64,000 bases of DNA from contig MU119370.1 of the NCBI GenBank assembly GCA_014904845.1, positions 56,610 to 120,609 on the forward strand, read 5' to 3'. Numbering within the stretch: the first letter of the stretch is position 1; the number at the start of each line of letters is the position of its first letter. The DNA comes from Acephala macrosclerotiorum (lineage: Eukaryota; Ascomycota; Leotiomycetes; Helotiales; Mollisiaceae). Of this stretch, positions 1-11,422 are shown piece after piece. The notes beneath the pieces are model-generated. The model did not search any database. It worked only from the letters and a program-made list of their open reading frames with translations, and was not told the DNA's origin. Made by a program: the position numbers and the translations under genes.

Positions 1-813
1 GCGGTGTACAGTCGGAATCAGAAGCTGGAGATGCTGAGAAGATTCTCAGCAAATGAATTAACTACTGCTGTTGATTCAATGAGGCAGAAGTTCTTCCGTC
101 CCATTCTGGACGGGGACTTCATGTCTGAGGACCTATTCCCCAGCATTTTCGATGGGCGGTTCAGTAAATGTCTGAAAGACCTCGGAATACAAACCATCAT
201 CGGAGACCTTACACAAGAATTCTACCTTTACAAGAACGTATACCCACCAACATCTTACGATAGCTTGGTTGAGAGACTCAGCTGGGACTATCCTCGCCAT
301 GTTGCCGTCGCGATCACCGCTCCTTACAAGTCATCGCCGTCTTCAGAATCAAGGTCCACGGAGTATTGGAAAGATGTCTTCGGGAAACTGTATGCGGATA
401 TGCAAATACACTCCAGCATGCGTGGATATCTCAACTCGATCTCAGGAACTCTACCACTTTCCAACATCCATCGATACCGAATCGATTGGCGGACAGTGAG
501 TGTCAACAAGCGATTGCCAAAGCAATTGGGGGCAGCTCACGGAACGGACATGTCGATCTGGTTCTTCGGAAATGGCGATGGACTCACTCAAGCTGAGAAA
601 GTTCTTATCAAAGAATGGTTGGAGCCTGTAGCTGCTTTCATTCAGGGCAAGCCTATCGACTGGGGAACAACAACCTTGCAGCAGGTCAGGTCTATTACCA
701 AAGACGGAGAGATTAAGATCGGAGACGACGATTCTTGGGAAGATAAACTGCCGCTGTGGGAGTTGACTAAGCAGGTGACGAAGACAGTACAACTATCGAA
801 ACCCAAACTCTGA
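1..813 (+). CDS. Carboxylesterase type B family protein, C-terminal part
   Basis: This is the 3' end of a gene that begins upstream of the window; the frame is open from base 1 (about 270 residues), so no start is visible. It looks like the C-terminal half of a type B carboxylesterase (alpha/beta hydrolase), an enzyme that hydrolyses carboxylic esters. The catalytic His motif A-A-H-G-T-D is at about residue 180 of the visible part, and an I-I-G-D-L-T-Q-E segment near residue 64 fits the acid-residue region. The nucleophilic Ser elbow must lie upstream, so activity cannot be judged. No intron is needed in the visible part. The family call is fairly sure; the substrate is unknown. Confidence 0.75.
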   Translation, partial: AVYSRNQKLEMLRRFSANELTTAVDSMRQKFFRPILDGDFMSEDLFPSIFDGRFSKCLKDLGIQTIIGDLTQEFYLYKNVYPPTSYDSLVERLSWDYPRHVAVAITAPYKSSPSSESRSTEYWKDVFGKLYADMQIHSSMRGYLNSISGTLPLSNIHRYRIDWRTVSVNKRLPKQLGAAHGTDMSIWFFGNGDGLTQAEKVLIKEWLEPVAAFIQGKPIDWGTTTLQQVRSITKDGEIKIGDDDSWEDKLPLWELTKQVTKTVQLSKPKL

Positions 814-835
814 AATATTCAATGTACAGTTCCCA

Positions 836-1723
836 CTATTTCTGGACGATGATCTCTCCCTGCAGCATGCCCAGAGTCGCCTCGTTATTCTCTTGCCACT
901 CCTCCCAAGCTTTGGCCATCTCCTCAAGTCCATCTTCCATGGCTAGACCCTTTGCAAGCGCTCCGTCACGCATGCGACCACCTCGAACCAGTTTCACCAT
1001 CGCTTGGTCTGAAGTCATTGTCAGCTCCCGTGAGCATCCATATCCCCAGTCAGGAACAATGGAACTTACCCCATACTTCCTTATCCTCTCGGGCACTATA
1101 GCACCAAGTACCAAAGCTTGCTGTGACCTGACCCCGCTCTGCACCTGTCTTCAGAGCCCATGACAACAGCTGTCGACCCGCGTTAGAGCTTCCTCCCGCA
1201 CTTCTCATGAGCCGGACAGTAAAGTCATGGAACTTCAGCGCCCAGGAGTTGCAGGCCAGACACACTCCGTCTCGAGATCTCCCTCCCTTGCAGCAACGAC
1301 ACCTCCAGGCTTCGTTACCCTCAGCATCTCACGCAAAGCCTCCAACGGCCCTTTCAAATGGCAAGGCATCTAATGACAGTGCGTGACATCGAACATCCCA
1401 TCAGCAAAAGGCAGTCTGTAAGCATCCTCTTGCTGGAACTCGATGTTCTTGATTCCTTCTGCATTGGCGATTGACGCTGCTCGTGGTAAGATGTCTGGGT
1501 TTATGTCTGCAGCGGTGACTTTGCCGTCTGGGATGGTCTTTGCGGATGTGATTGAGATTGTGCCTGAACCGGCGCCGACATCTAGGAGGGTTATGCTGGG
1601 GTTCTTTTCTTTCATAGACTGGAGTTTGGGGAGGAAGTAAGCGGCGCTGTTCTCGGCGTTTCGCCATTCGTGGTGGATTGCTTGAGGAGGGGGTTCATCC
1701 TGCTTCTGGCTCGCTTGCTCCAT
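836..1723 (-). pseudogene. UbiE-like class I SAM methyltransferase, disrupted
   Basis: The first 117 codons encode a class I SAM-dependent methyltransferase N-terminus: motif I L-L-D-V-G-A-G-S-G-T at about residues 45-54, then A-A-D-I-N-P, then F-D-V-T-H-C-H. The frame is broken by TAG at 1372-1370, exactly where relatives have H-Q, so CAG to TAG is the likely change. Downstream homology continues in the same frame (L-R-E-M-L-R-V-T-K-P-G-G), then moves to another frame near 1238-1245. A normal intron follows (1069-1009: GTAAGT..GCTGAC..CAG). The last exon ends with an acidic M-A-K-A-W-E-E-W helix and a stop at 836. One nonsense codon plus one frameshift indicate a pseudogene, although sequencing errors could mimic part of this. 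Confidence 0.7.
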
Positions 1724-2176
1724 TTTGATGATACTTAAGAGAGAATTTTAACCAGATTTGATTATTTGGTTTCCTGGACTGATATTTATACAGACCACTA
1801 TTGGATGGTTGTCCTGGGGGCAGGAGTTCGGATGAAAACAAAAGCCGGTCAGCTCGAGCTCGAATGTGCTGCTGCGCGGTTCCAGCTGACGTACGTGACT
1901 TCTCATCTTTCTGGGTGATCAGCATCACTGTTGGTCATCGACTTGAACATCGTCAAGATAGACAGCGAAATCTATCCAGACGGTGTTGTCTTTCCTCGAT
2001 AGATAAATCAGAGCCCTCTGATTATTGACAAAAGTGGGGTGTAAGTTCTAGACTCGAGCCAATCTTATCTCTCATGCATTCTGAATCTCAATTTCTTATC
2101 GACTATCAATTGACTTCCTTCAAACTTTCATTTTCAAGAAAGGTTAGACAGTCCAAAAGCACGTCAATCATCGAAA

Positions 2177-3519
2177 ATGCCATCAGCAACTCTCCCCACT
2201 TCCCCGCTCTTCACCATCCAACCCCTCTCTCCATACCTCCGCAAAGACACCCTCATCGGCGCCGAAGTCCTCCTCAACAATCACACTGGCCCTATCGACC
2301 CATCAAGCTTCACACCAGAAGACGTATCCATCCTCCGCCAAGCTCTGTACGATAATTCCGTTCTTGTCATCAAGAAGCAAATGGGAATCAACCCCCTCGC
2401 CCTCGAAAAACTAGCCTCAATATGGGACCCAGACATGATCAACGTCCATTCCGCAGGCAAAGACCAAGTACGAGATCCTAGAAGTATTTTGAGCAGAAAT
2501 AATGGAGCGAGGTTGCCGGCGGCGCCGAATGTGCAGGTGATTGGGAATGGGGAGTTTAAGAATTACGAGAGGATTGAGAGGATGGATTTGAGGCATGTTG
2601 TGAGTCTCCTATCTCTTTGACATCTGAAGACTATAACTGACAAGTTGATCAGGACTCAGCGGAATTTCATGCCCAACCATTGACAGAAGAAGAGTTAAAA
2701 GATGGACAAACTAGGTTTTACAGGTGGCATCAAGATGCACCATTGTACGAGAACCTGCCCGGAAAAGTGACTCTCATCCATGCAGTGGTCGTCCCAAAAC
2801 TCCCTGATCAGAAGATCAAATTCGAGGATGGGCGAGAGATGACTCTCCAAGCTGGATCCACAGCTTGTCAGCTTTTTCCTATCCCAGCTCCAAATCAACG
2901 TACTAACAGAAACAGTCATCTCCGGAGCAAAAGCGTTCCAACTCCTCACTCCCTCCGAACAAGAATTCGCACTCAACACCATAGTTCAATACGCTCCTAG
3001 AGCATACGAATGGATCCGCAACGCGAAAGCGACATCTGATGGGCTTGGGATAGCGAAAGTTGGAGATGAGGCGAAAGAGGAGGATTTACCGGCTTGGAGT
3101 TGGGATAAAGTTCAAGCTTTTCCCGTCCGTTCCCCGTTTCTCTCTTCCTCAAACCCAAAACTGATGAATGACAGATGGCGTGGCAAAACCTAGGTCGTCC
3201 TGAGCAACCACACCTCCAAATTCTAGGCTGTTGCGTGCACTCCCTTCGGACCACTGATCTCCAAACCGGCGAAGTGACAACAATCTCAGACCTTGTCGAG
3301 ACAAGGAGAATCTGCTATGAAATGCAAAGGAAGGTTGTGAAGCCAGAGCATGTATATGCTCATCACTGGGAAGAGGGCGATTTAGTTATCTTTCATAACT
3401 ATGGAGTTTGGCATAGTATTACGGGACAGTTAGGAAAGACGCAGAGATTGATGTGGCAGGTTACTATGAGGAGCGGGAAGGAGCCTGAGCCGGCGAGGGC
3501 TATTCCGGTGAAGGTTTGA
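2177..3519 (+). CDS. Fe(II)/2-oxoglutarate dioxygenase, TauD/XanA-like
   Basis: Four exons: 2177-2599, 2653-2866, 2916-3124 and 3175-3519, 396 residues. All three introns (49-53 bp) keep the frame; donors are GTGAGT, GTCAGC and GTCCGT, each with a branch-like CTRAC near the acceptor. The product belongs to the TauD/TfdA fold. The iron-binding H-x-D is in R-W-H-Q-D-A-P-L-Y, and the distal His is probably in N-Y-G-V-W-H-S near the C-terminus, followed by Q-R-L-M-W-Q-V for 2-oxoglutarate contact. Length and the R-F-Y-R-W-H..L-Y region resemble fungal xanthine dioxygenase (XanA), which turns xanthine into uric acid using 2-oxoglutarate. Taurine or sulfonate dioxygenase is the alternative. It should be cytosolic, since no signal peptide is seen. 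Confidence 0.8.
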
Positions 3520-3698
3520 TGTGATATGTAAGGTTAAGTAACTCATGAGTTTGACACAGTAGCGTGCACTAGCACTGTGCATCTCAAGCACATGATAGGA
3601 TCCCGCGAAAGGGTTGTGATGATGTTTCTCTGAATATGGCGAGGTAATCATAACTCCGCCTTAGTGAAAATCTTCTCAAACGTGACCACCATGTTAAC

Positions 3699-5550
3699 CT
3701 ACAACGTCTCCTTGATTATGTCCGAAGCCTTCTCCGCAATCGCATAAATCGTGCTCGAGAGATGTCCACTCACTTGAAATGGCATCACGGAAGCATCAAT
3801 AATCCTCACATTCTCCGTCCCATACACCCTCAACTTCTCATCCACAACTCCTCCCAGATCCTTTGGCATCATCGCGCACGTACCAAGAGGATGAGAATTC
3901 GCCGTCACTGCAGTCTTGATCCACTGCGCCCACTCAGCATCAGTAGCATTCTGCGATAAGACTTCATACCCAGGCGAAATCTCCGCCGTAATTAAACTCT
4001 TCATCGGCTCCGTGGCCCAAAATTTGCGCGTCCATTTCGCGATCGCGAGTTGAACATCGAGATCAAAATCTATAAGGAAGAAGTTGGGATTGATTGATGG
4101 GTATGTTTTTGGATCTGCGGAGTCGATGTGAACACTTCCTCTTGAGAAGGGCATCAGGAGCCAAAATGCTGAAAGTAGAAGGCCGCTTGGTCCGAGTCCG
4201 AGGTTCAGGGTTGTTTCCATTATCGTTTCTGCGTTGGGAACGCCTTGCTTGAGTAGATCATATTGAATGTTAAACAGGTACTCAAGCGATTCTGTGGGGA
4301 TAGTGTTATTGTTTGCTATGGCGACAATCTCGGCGTAGGAGGTGGTGTTGATCCTTGCATCCCATCCTTGGAAGAAATCAGTCATTGCCCCGAATGCGAC
4401 ATATACGATCGAGCCATTGAAAGTCGAATTGGTTGAGAAGACGAAGCTGAGATTGGGTTGGTCTTGGAGGTTCTCGCCTACTGCTGGGAGGTCGACTTTC
4501 ACTTCGATGCCATACTTCTCGAGAATGCTGAAAATCTTAGCAGGGTTTGCATGAGATTATGAAGACATACCTCGGGTTGCCCACACCTGAAAGTTCGAGA
4601 ATGGCTGGAGATCTGAGCGATCCAGCCGACAAGATCACCTCACGACTACAGTTCAAGATACTGACGGTACCATCCGAAGCAGTTACCTCAACTCCTGCCG
4701 CAACAGCATCTCCCTCTGTATGCTCCCAGATGATCCTGTTTGCGGTCGTGTTCAAGAACACATGCAGGTTCGGCCTTCTTTCGACAGGATAGTAGTATGC
4801 CCTCGCAGCATCTTCTCTTACATTTGCCTCCATATCCAACGTGCTCTGCCAGATCGTGAAGCCACGGACACTGCCACCGTTGACATCTTGATTGTGGGGA
4901 AGATTGAGAGCTTCCCATGTATCTTCCACGACGGTGTGAAACGAGCCATTGAGAAGTCCGTAAGGATATCCGACTTTGAGGGGCCCAAATTCACCATGAT
5001 CACCTGGAACATACGAAACGCCGGATGAAAGCTGGGCTGCGATTGGATGTGTAAAGTCTTCGCTCTTCAAGTAGTATGGAAACAATTCATCCCAACTCCA
5101 CCCACCGTTCCCAATCTCGCCCCAAGAGTCAATCTGTGATTTCTCGGCACGCACGTAGGTCATTCCTGCGCAATGTTAGACACGTATGTGAACAAGAGAA
5201 ACACACTTGCCGTTGATGGTAGTCGTCCCACCCAATGCCTTGCCAGAATGATAGGCAATTGTCTGTCCTGCGGCATGAGATTGGTTCGTTGACGCGTATT
5301 GCCAGTCTATCGCTGTGCCCAGTGCAGTGGTAAACCCATCTACGCTTGTCACATTGGGGTTGTCGGAAACATCTCCACCAGCCTCAATCACAGCAACAGT
5401 GATACGAGGAAGTTCAGAAAGACGATTTGCCACAGTCAGTCCTGCTGGACCTCCGCCTACAATGATGAAGTCGTACTCATCGAGATAGGGTGGAGTACTG
5501 CTGGTAACTGCAGAGGCGAAGAAGGGAATCACCCATGTCCTGGTTAACAT
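3699..5550 (-). CDS. Secreted GMC family FAD-dependent oxidoreductase
   Basis: Exons (minus strand) 5550-5211, 5165-4571 and 4527-3699 give 587 residues, normal for the family. A hydrophobic N-terminus (about 18 residues) looks like a signal peptide. The Rossmann motif V-G-G-G-P-A-G is at about 31-37, L-G-G-T-T-T-I-N-G-M-T-Y follows, and the C-terminal active site has S-H-P-L-G-T-C-A-M plus the catalytic His in V-S-G-H-L-S-S-T at about 567. Members oxidise alcohols or sugars (glucose oxidase/dehydrogenase, aryl-alcohol oxidase; CAZy AA3) and often feed H2O2 to lignocellulose enzymes. Intron 1 (5210-5166, 45 bp) only works as a GC-AG intron (donor GCAAGT): that splice gives the family sequence N-G-M-T-Y, whereas the nearby GT gives the wrong frame. 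Exact substrate unknown. Confidence 0.88.
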
Positions 5551-6035
5551 TCTGAAAGTAGCTTTTCTATGATGCTCGATGAGGAATCAAGTAGAAGGAC
5601 AAGAAGCAATGAAGCAGGAACTTTGATAGCCTTGTAGAGGCGCGCATGATCGGTAGCACTTGCACCGAGGACGGAACGATGGCCAAAAGTAGGAAATTTT
5701 CGTAGAAGATGAACAGGAGACTCCGCCGAATTGATACCCAGAAAAGCATCAAGTTCCGAGTTAGTAGGTACATGACGCCGAGAGAGCCGCCGACACTTTT
5801 CCCCGCACCCCGCATATCACCCCGTCGTGCCTTGCAGACCGCCAACCATTCAATACGACCAGAAACGCTACATCCGTGTATCCGCAGAACAAAAATGACC
5901 AGGTAAAACCGCAGTATAAGCAAACAGCATACGCAAATGGTATACGCAAACAGTAATACCAAAGAGTACAACCAACACGTCCCCGAGGAGCCACGTCTAC
6001 CCAAACTCCAGGTATTGTACAGTCGCCCGAGTCGA

Positions 6036-6981
6036 TCAAAACTTGCCCGCAATGTGGATCTTCCCGTACTTGTCTTCATATGGCCGCTCTCCTTGCAGGC
6101 ACCAGACACCACCATCGAGTCTGTGCTTTGTGTCAATTCCGCGCTCGCCCGAGTATTCCTTCTCCATTTCCTGGCGATGCTTGGACTTTGGCTTGCCATC
6201 CCGAATGCGCTGCTTCTCGAAGAAGACGTATGAACCGTAGAAGACAGAGCTTGTGTTTCCCGCTGTGGCACCTCTCTTGCCCAAGAAGTCGTTGAGAACC
6301 TTCGACTGGATCTTCTTGCCTTCTGGCCATGCCTTTGCAATCTCGCGGAGGAATCCAGCTTGTGTGATGCCAGGCTCGGCCAAGTATGCCCTGATCTTCC
6401 GGCGGATCTCGTCGCAGGAATCGAATACAGGGACAGACTGGTCCTCCTCACCCTCGAGGTGGATTGCAGAGACGTCATTCTTCTTGGCCTCCTCTGCTGG
6501 CTTGGCTTTCTTCTTCGGAATCTTAATACCCTGCAGCTCCCTCTTCTTGAAGAACTTGAACGCGTTGAAGTATACATCCGACCCACTACCTTTGTCCGGC
6601 CCATTCTGCCCCATGAATCGGGAGTATGCATTGCTGGAGCTGCCGATTGCCTTTTGGAACTCGGTAACTTTCATCTCGCCCGAGTTGATGAAATTTCGAA
6701 TCATGGTGCGGACTTGATTGCAGTTCTTATCGATCATGTAGAGTCGTTCATCGTCGCTGTCGATTTCTTCGATTTCGTCAGCCTTGCGTTTGGCTGGTTG
6801 GGCGGGTGGGAGGATAGGCTGTACATGATTAGTTGTGGTTCAGGTTGAACTCGGTCTGTCTTACTGCAGCCGGCTTCTCTTGGAGGGGTTTCTGGAGTAG
6901 AGAAGCGATGCTCAATCGATTGCTGATGTTTGCATTTGTGGTGGTAGATGCTAATGGCTGTCGTACTGGAGCGTTCGGCAT
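6036..6981 (-). CDS. DUF7726-like protein with two tandem domains
   Basis: Two exons, 6981-6865 and 6818-6036, separated by a 46-bp GTAAGA..TACAG intron; 299 residues. The first 60 residues are low complexity, rich in Pro, Ala and Gln, then K-R-K followed by an acidic stretch (E-I-E-E-I-D-S-D-D-E). Two related helical domains follow. The first begins D-K-N-C-N-Q-V-R-T-M-I and contains F-M-G-Q-N-G-P-D-K-G-S-G-S-D-V-Y. The second begins D-S-C-D-E-I-R-R-K-I and contains F-L-G-K-R-G-A-T-A-G. I recognise this as the fungal DUF7726 type, whose function is unknown to me. The basic N-terminal patch and lack of a signal peptide suggest a nuclear or cytosolic protein. The upstream ATG was chosen because it joins in frame to the main exon. 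Confidence 0.75.
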
Positions 6982-7744
6982 GATGTTGCTGTCCGGTCGA
7001 GTAAGGGTGTATTGTGGTGAGAGGGAGCGAAGTGTGAAATTGTTGTTGTGAATGAAGTTCAGACGCGTCAAGGAAATCAACACCCAAAACGCGTCGAAAC
7101 TAGCGGCACCTGATTCAACCCCACATCTCAATGCTCTTCTCTTTTCTTCCCTTCCACCTCTTCTTCGCATCAACATATTCTCAGATGATATCAACCTCGT
7201 GGGCATTTTTTGGCACTGGGTGTCAGAGACGTTGTCTACAAAGCAAGCTACGCCGCGACCGCCCGACTGTCCTTGCGATTCGTGGGACATTGATTCATAC
7301 TGACCTCGGGTTGAAGCCCTCATCAACGACCTCGACTCAGACTAGAAAGCTCGCGGGATGTTTTAGCCATACGAATAACGCCATATCTGCCTTATTTGAT
7401 TGTAGAAGTTGCTTTGTCGAATTTCCTCAAAGTTTTAGAGCCGTTGAGATGCTCGGACTGGGGCTGGACTGTTGCTCTCGATATTTGACCCAGAGAGCTT
7501 CCCAAGTGGGTTCTCTTTCAGCTGGACTTTATCGACTCAAACGTTCTTCATCTCGAAATGTCATATTAGTCTCTATTGCAGCAGAAGTCGATTCATTTTG
7601 CTAATGCAGGGCCTTGGTCTTGCATCAATCCGAATTTGAATTCATTACCTTCATACAATCATTATACACAGTGTACAAATCCATCTATCTAAATCATTAC
7701 AGTTCTAAACAACCAGTATCCCCTTCTGTCAACGTAATCTCCCA
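6982..7744. other. Intergenic, no supported gene
   Basis: This stretch holds the upstream region of the DUF7726-like gene and the downstream region of the LPMO-like gene. Several open frames cross it, but none has recognisable motifs or splice-supported extension. I see no RNA gene or repeat here. Confidence 0.5.
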
Positions 7745-8375
7745 TTATGCCTTCGCGGCAACAACCATATCAACGCAAGATTCGTATGTCTGGTCAGCGG
7801 CAGTTCCGGACCAGAACCATTGAAGAACCTATATTTCATTAGCTTGAGCCTCCTCCGTGGTCCAGATAACTTACGCAAGTGCCAGCAACAGTGCAGTTGG
7901 TCCCAATATCATTCGGAATCGTAACGTTGAAGTTCGTATTGTTCGCCGGAAGCGAAGCCAAAGACTCGTCGGCATAGCTATCGAAAGTGATCAACGGCGT
8001 GCCGATCGCAGTATTTGTCTTCGTGTTGATGACGCTGACATTCATCAGTCCCTCGTGAGGAATGGGAATGCTCGCGCGCATGTTGACGACCTGACCAGCT
8101 GTGAAGTTCTGCACATTGGCAGTATTGTCCGCGAATTGAAGACCCTTGCACAAGAAAACGTTACATACAGTGCTGTTGAAGTTCGCAGTCGTCGCAGCAG
8201 CTTCCAGCATTCCTTCAACATGACTCGTATTATCTGCTTGTACCAGAGCAGTGACTGCCTGTCCGCAAGCAGCCTGCATCGCAGTACCAGCAACTCGGGA
8301 TGGAGGAGAGGTGATTAATCCATGGGACCAAGCGGTCGAGGCAAGTGTGCCGAGAAGGAGAACGGATGCGATCAT
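7745..8375 (-). CDS. Secreted LPMO-like / chitin-binding type 4 protein
   Basis: Exon 1 is 8375-7875 and exon 2 is 7828-7745, with a 46-bp GTAAGT..ATATAG intron; 194 residues. I chose the inner ATG at 8375 because it gives a clean 17-residue signal peptide ending in A-W-S, so that the mature protein starts with His (H-G-L-I-T-S-P). An N-terminal His is the hallmark of copper lytic polysaccharide monooxygenases (histidine brace). A further His lies in P-I-P-H-E-G, and the protein ends with W-F-W-S-G..Y-E-S-C-V-D. Several N-glycosylation sequons are present. It resembles the LPMO_10/chitin-binding type 4 group; the substrate (chitin, cellulose or hemicellulose) cannot be told. An ATG 25 codons upstream also exists but would bury the signal peptide. 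Confidence 0.75.
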
Positions 8376-9426
8376 TATGACGGTATTGAAGGAGTGACAG
8401 ACTAAAAGAGTGACCAGCACAACGAATGGAATATGAGCAGAAAAGAGCAATGTTGAGGCAAACGAAGGAATACAAAGTACATGGGATGCAATGACAGGTC
8501 ACTTATAGCATCTGGAGTTTACGATTGCCAAGCACGGTTTCATCCGCATCTGTTAAAATTTGACTCGCATCACAGGGAGAAAGTGCCCTATAAAATTCCT
8601 CGAGCGCGTCCGGAAGTATAGTATTTGGTACAGGAATTCGGGATGTTTTGGTTGTCCGAAAGCTTGTTTGTTATTCGCGAAACTATCCATGTTTGGTGGT
8701 GGAGCTTCAGAGACTGCCAAGCTGTAGCAGTCTTGTTTGGGGATATTGCAGCCGAATCGAACGACCTCAGAGCCTCAACGGTCTCTCTTCAGATGAAATT
8801 TATATGATGAGAGGGGCGCTGACAGGTCTTGGCCCATGTACGTCACTCGAGTCGAGCGCTAAGATCCAGGGGAGGAGAAGCACGTGATTGACCTTGAACT
8901 TAAGCAACTCGATTGAGGCGAGTTCCCCAATTAGGAGAATTTGTGAATACTGGGACTTTGTTCACCAGGGTCCTTCTCGTCAATTACTTTGTTAAAGCAT
9001 TGCTCCTCATTTCTTCGAAGCTTATTTGTACCTGATAAGATCTCTTCCCCTTGCTCCTTCTCATTCTAGTGAGTGACCGGGGTGAGGTGTAAATTTGCAT
9101 GTAAAAAGTCAGTCGACAGGTAAGCAGTGAAGTCACACCATCGATTAAGATCATTCAAGGAATTATGCGTTCGTTAACGCACAAGTCCTATTCTATACAA
9201 CTCAACATTATGATTAATCGTTCAAGCCCGGCGCCAAACTCCGCTCCCAAGGTCACCCACCACCTTGGGTTAGCTGACGGTAGGGACAGACTTGTAAAAC
9301 GAACCATGGCTTCAAAAGAAATTGTGTGGTATCGTGGAAGAGAACTAACTTCTGTACAATTGTTTTCCTTTCTCAAACACTGCTCCTCATCCCTGCAAAC
9401 GGGAGTCCAAATCTTTGCGCACCAAA
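8376..9426. other. Intergenic, no supported gene
   Basis: About 1 kb between the LPMO-like gene and the 3' end of the multicopper oxidase relic. It is presumably the upstream region of the LPMO-like gene. No conserved coding sequence or RNA gene was recognised. Confidence 0.5.
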
Positions 9427-11422
9427 TCACGATGGTGGAGGATACAGGGCACTAGGTATTGTCAGTATTCAAGGTACACTTCGTAGAGAAGAAGTACTCA
9501 CCCCCATGCATTGGCGGGTGGATTGCTCAAATCATACCAATTCTTCGAGTTACCACCGGCATTGCCCTTCATCAACGTATTCCCAAATGCCTTGCAGACA
9601 TCCTTATGACTATTTGGCGTATAGATCTTCATCTGCTGCAAATGATCCGGTGCCTCAATTAACGTAGCAGTCATGCCAGCCTCAACATGCCATTCAACGT
9701 GGCAATGGAACAAGTTAACTCCTGGGCTGTCAGCGACATATCGGATGGTAGCCCCGCCCTGAGGATGGACTAGGATAACGTCACGACGCATAGGGATGCT
9801 GGGGTAGTATGGAGAGTCGGGAAAGTCGGGACCGTTGCCGTAGCGGGCTACGACTGGGAAGTTGTGGCCGTGGAGATGGAAGGGGTGAGCGCGGTCGTCG
9901 TGGTTGTCGATTGAGATTTCGACAACGGAGCCGAAGGGGATGACTTGTGGGTTGACACCAGTTCCATAGATTGTGGGGTAATTCACGTCGGCAGCGGGTG
10001 TTGTGAGAGCAGTGTACATTGTTGGGACCTTTTCATCGTCAGTGAGTTGTGGTGAGAGGACAAGAAAAACAGGCCTTTGGTGCTACGTAAGAGTTATCGT
10101 TGAGTTGGCCTCTCATCTGACCGGCGTTGTTTGGTCCCGAAATCCGCAGCGAAATAGAGCCTGAGAGAAGTTAATGTTGAGAGTAGACAGCATGAATGTT
10201 AGGGACATACTGAACATCAGATCCACCTGGGTATGGCTGACCGAACATAGGTGTCACGTCCAGTGGTACCATCAAACTGTCATCGAATGGTTCAGGGACG
10301 ATTGTGAACCGATTGGCTGGTCCAAAAGCATTGTTGTAGACCAAAGTTGCGCTCACCTGGCAAACGTTAGTGAAGTGCACACCTGAGCTTAGAGTAATTG
10401 CTTACAGTCGAGACATAGGAGCCATCTTGAAGGGACTTGTTGGTATCGAACATTGCAACATTCGCTTGAGTAACGATGGCAAAGCTGGAAGTGGCACCAG
10501 TCTGGGCCGTGATGAGGACAGTGTATCTCTGGGCCGGGGCGACGTAAACTTGGTTAGTGGGGTAAGGGACGGTGTAGACACCATCAATCTCAACTACGGT
10601 CATCTGATGCTGATCAAACTGAAGCCAGAACGGCGCGAATGCAGAAGTGCTGATGATGTGGAAGAGGTACGTCTTTCCTGCCGTCATATTGAAGCTAGCA
10701 TTCCGAACTTCGTTGATTAGGAACGAATCTGGAACGGGCTCCGTACCACCATAGGTATTGTAGTTGTCTGTTGACTGGTAGTAGTTGATGAGTTGTGGTG
10801 CTTCTTTATGGTAGAGGTCTGACAGAGTCAAGACGTATTCAGTGTCGTATTTGTATGGCGCGTAGAAATCGTGGATAATGAACGGGCCGCGAAGACCATC
10901 TGCAGTCGTCAGATTCTGCGAGAGATTATTGAACGATCTGATCTTACCGATATATTGTCCTCCAATGTGTGCGTGGTACCAGAAAGTACCAGTTTGGTTG
11001 AGCTTGAACTCGTATACGAACGCAGCGAGAATGTTCAGCATTATTCAAGGTATGTGTTTGGATATCTCACTTGATCCTGGGGGAATCGGGCATTGATTGA
11101 CCATCGCAGGCCCATCCATGTTGTTGGTATCCTGTTGGAACAGTCCATGGAAATGAATGGCCGTAGTCTCACTTCCCAGCATGTTGGCGACATTGATCTT
11201 GATTGTATCTCCTGCATTTACGACTATAGCTGGGCAAGGCCACTATCCATTGATTCCACCGAAAGGCCTAGTGAATCCATCCGGAGATGCTAATAGCCAG
11301 TCGACATTCCAGTTGTAGGTTCTAAAAATTGGTTTCGGTGGCGCGGGGGGTTTTGGAGTTTTCGGTGCAGCTGTGACCGCGAGCACTTGAAGAGCAGCGA
11401 AAAGGAGTATGGATAACTGCAT
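9427..11422 (-). pseudogene. Multicopper oxidase (laccase/Fet3-type ferroxidase), disrupted
   Basis: The N-terminus has a signal peptide (M-Q-L-S-I-L-L-F..). All four copper motifs are recognisable: H-F-H-G-L-F, F-W-Y-H-A-H-I-G-G-Q-Y, H-P-F-H-L-H-G-H and H-C-H-V-E-W-H-V-E-A-G-M. The family oxidises phenols or Fe(II) and reduces oxygen to water. Several lesions are visible. TAG at 11245-11243 sits where Gln is expected before W-P-C-P. The intron after P-I-P-P-G-S has a good donor (GTGAGA) but the base pair at the needed acceptor is TG instead of AG. A later junction (donor GTATGT, acceptor CTCAG near 10160) does not restore frame. One intron near 10080 has a GC donor. The last exon (stop at 9427) follows a normal GTGAGT intron. 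Together these indicate a pseudogene, recently inactivated because most of the frame survives. Confidence 0.72.

Noticed and set aside
5567..6631. 354-codon minus-strand open frame
   Set aside because: Overlaps the DUF7726-like exon in another frame; Arg/Ser-rich composition typical of a shadow frame.
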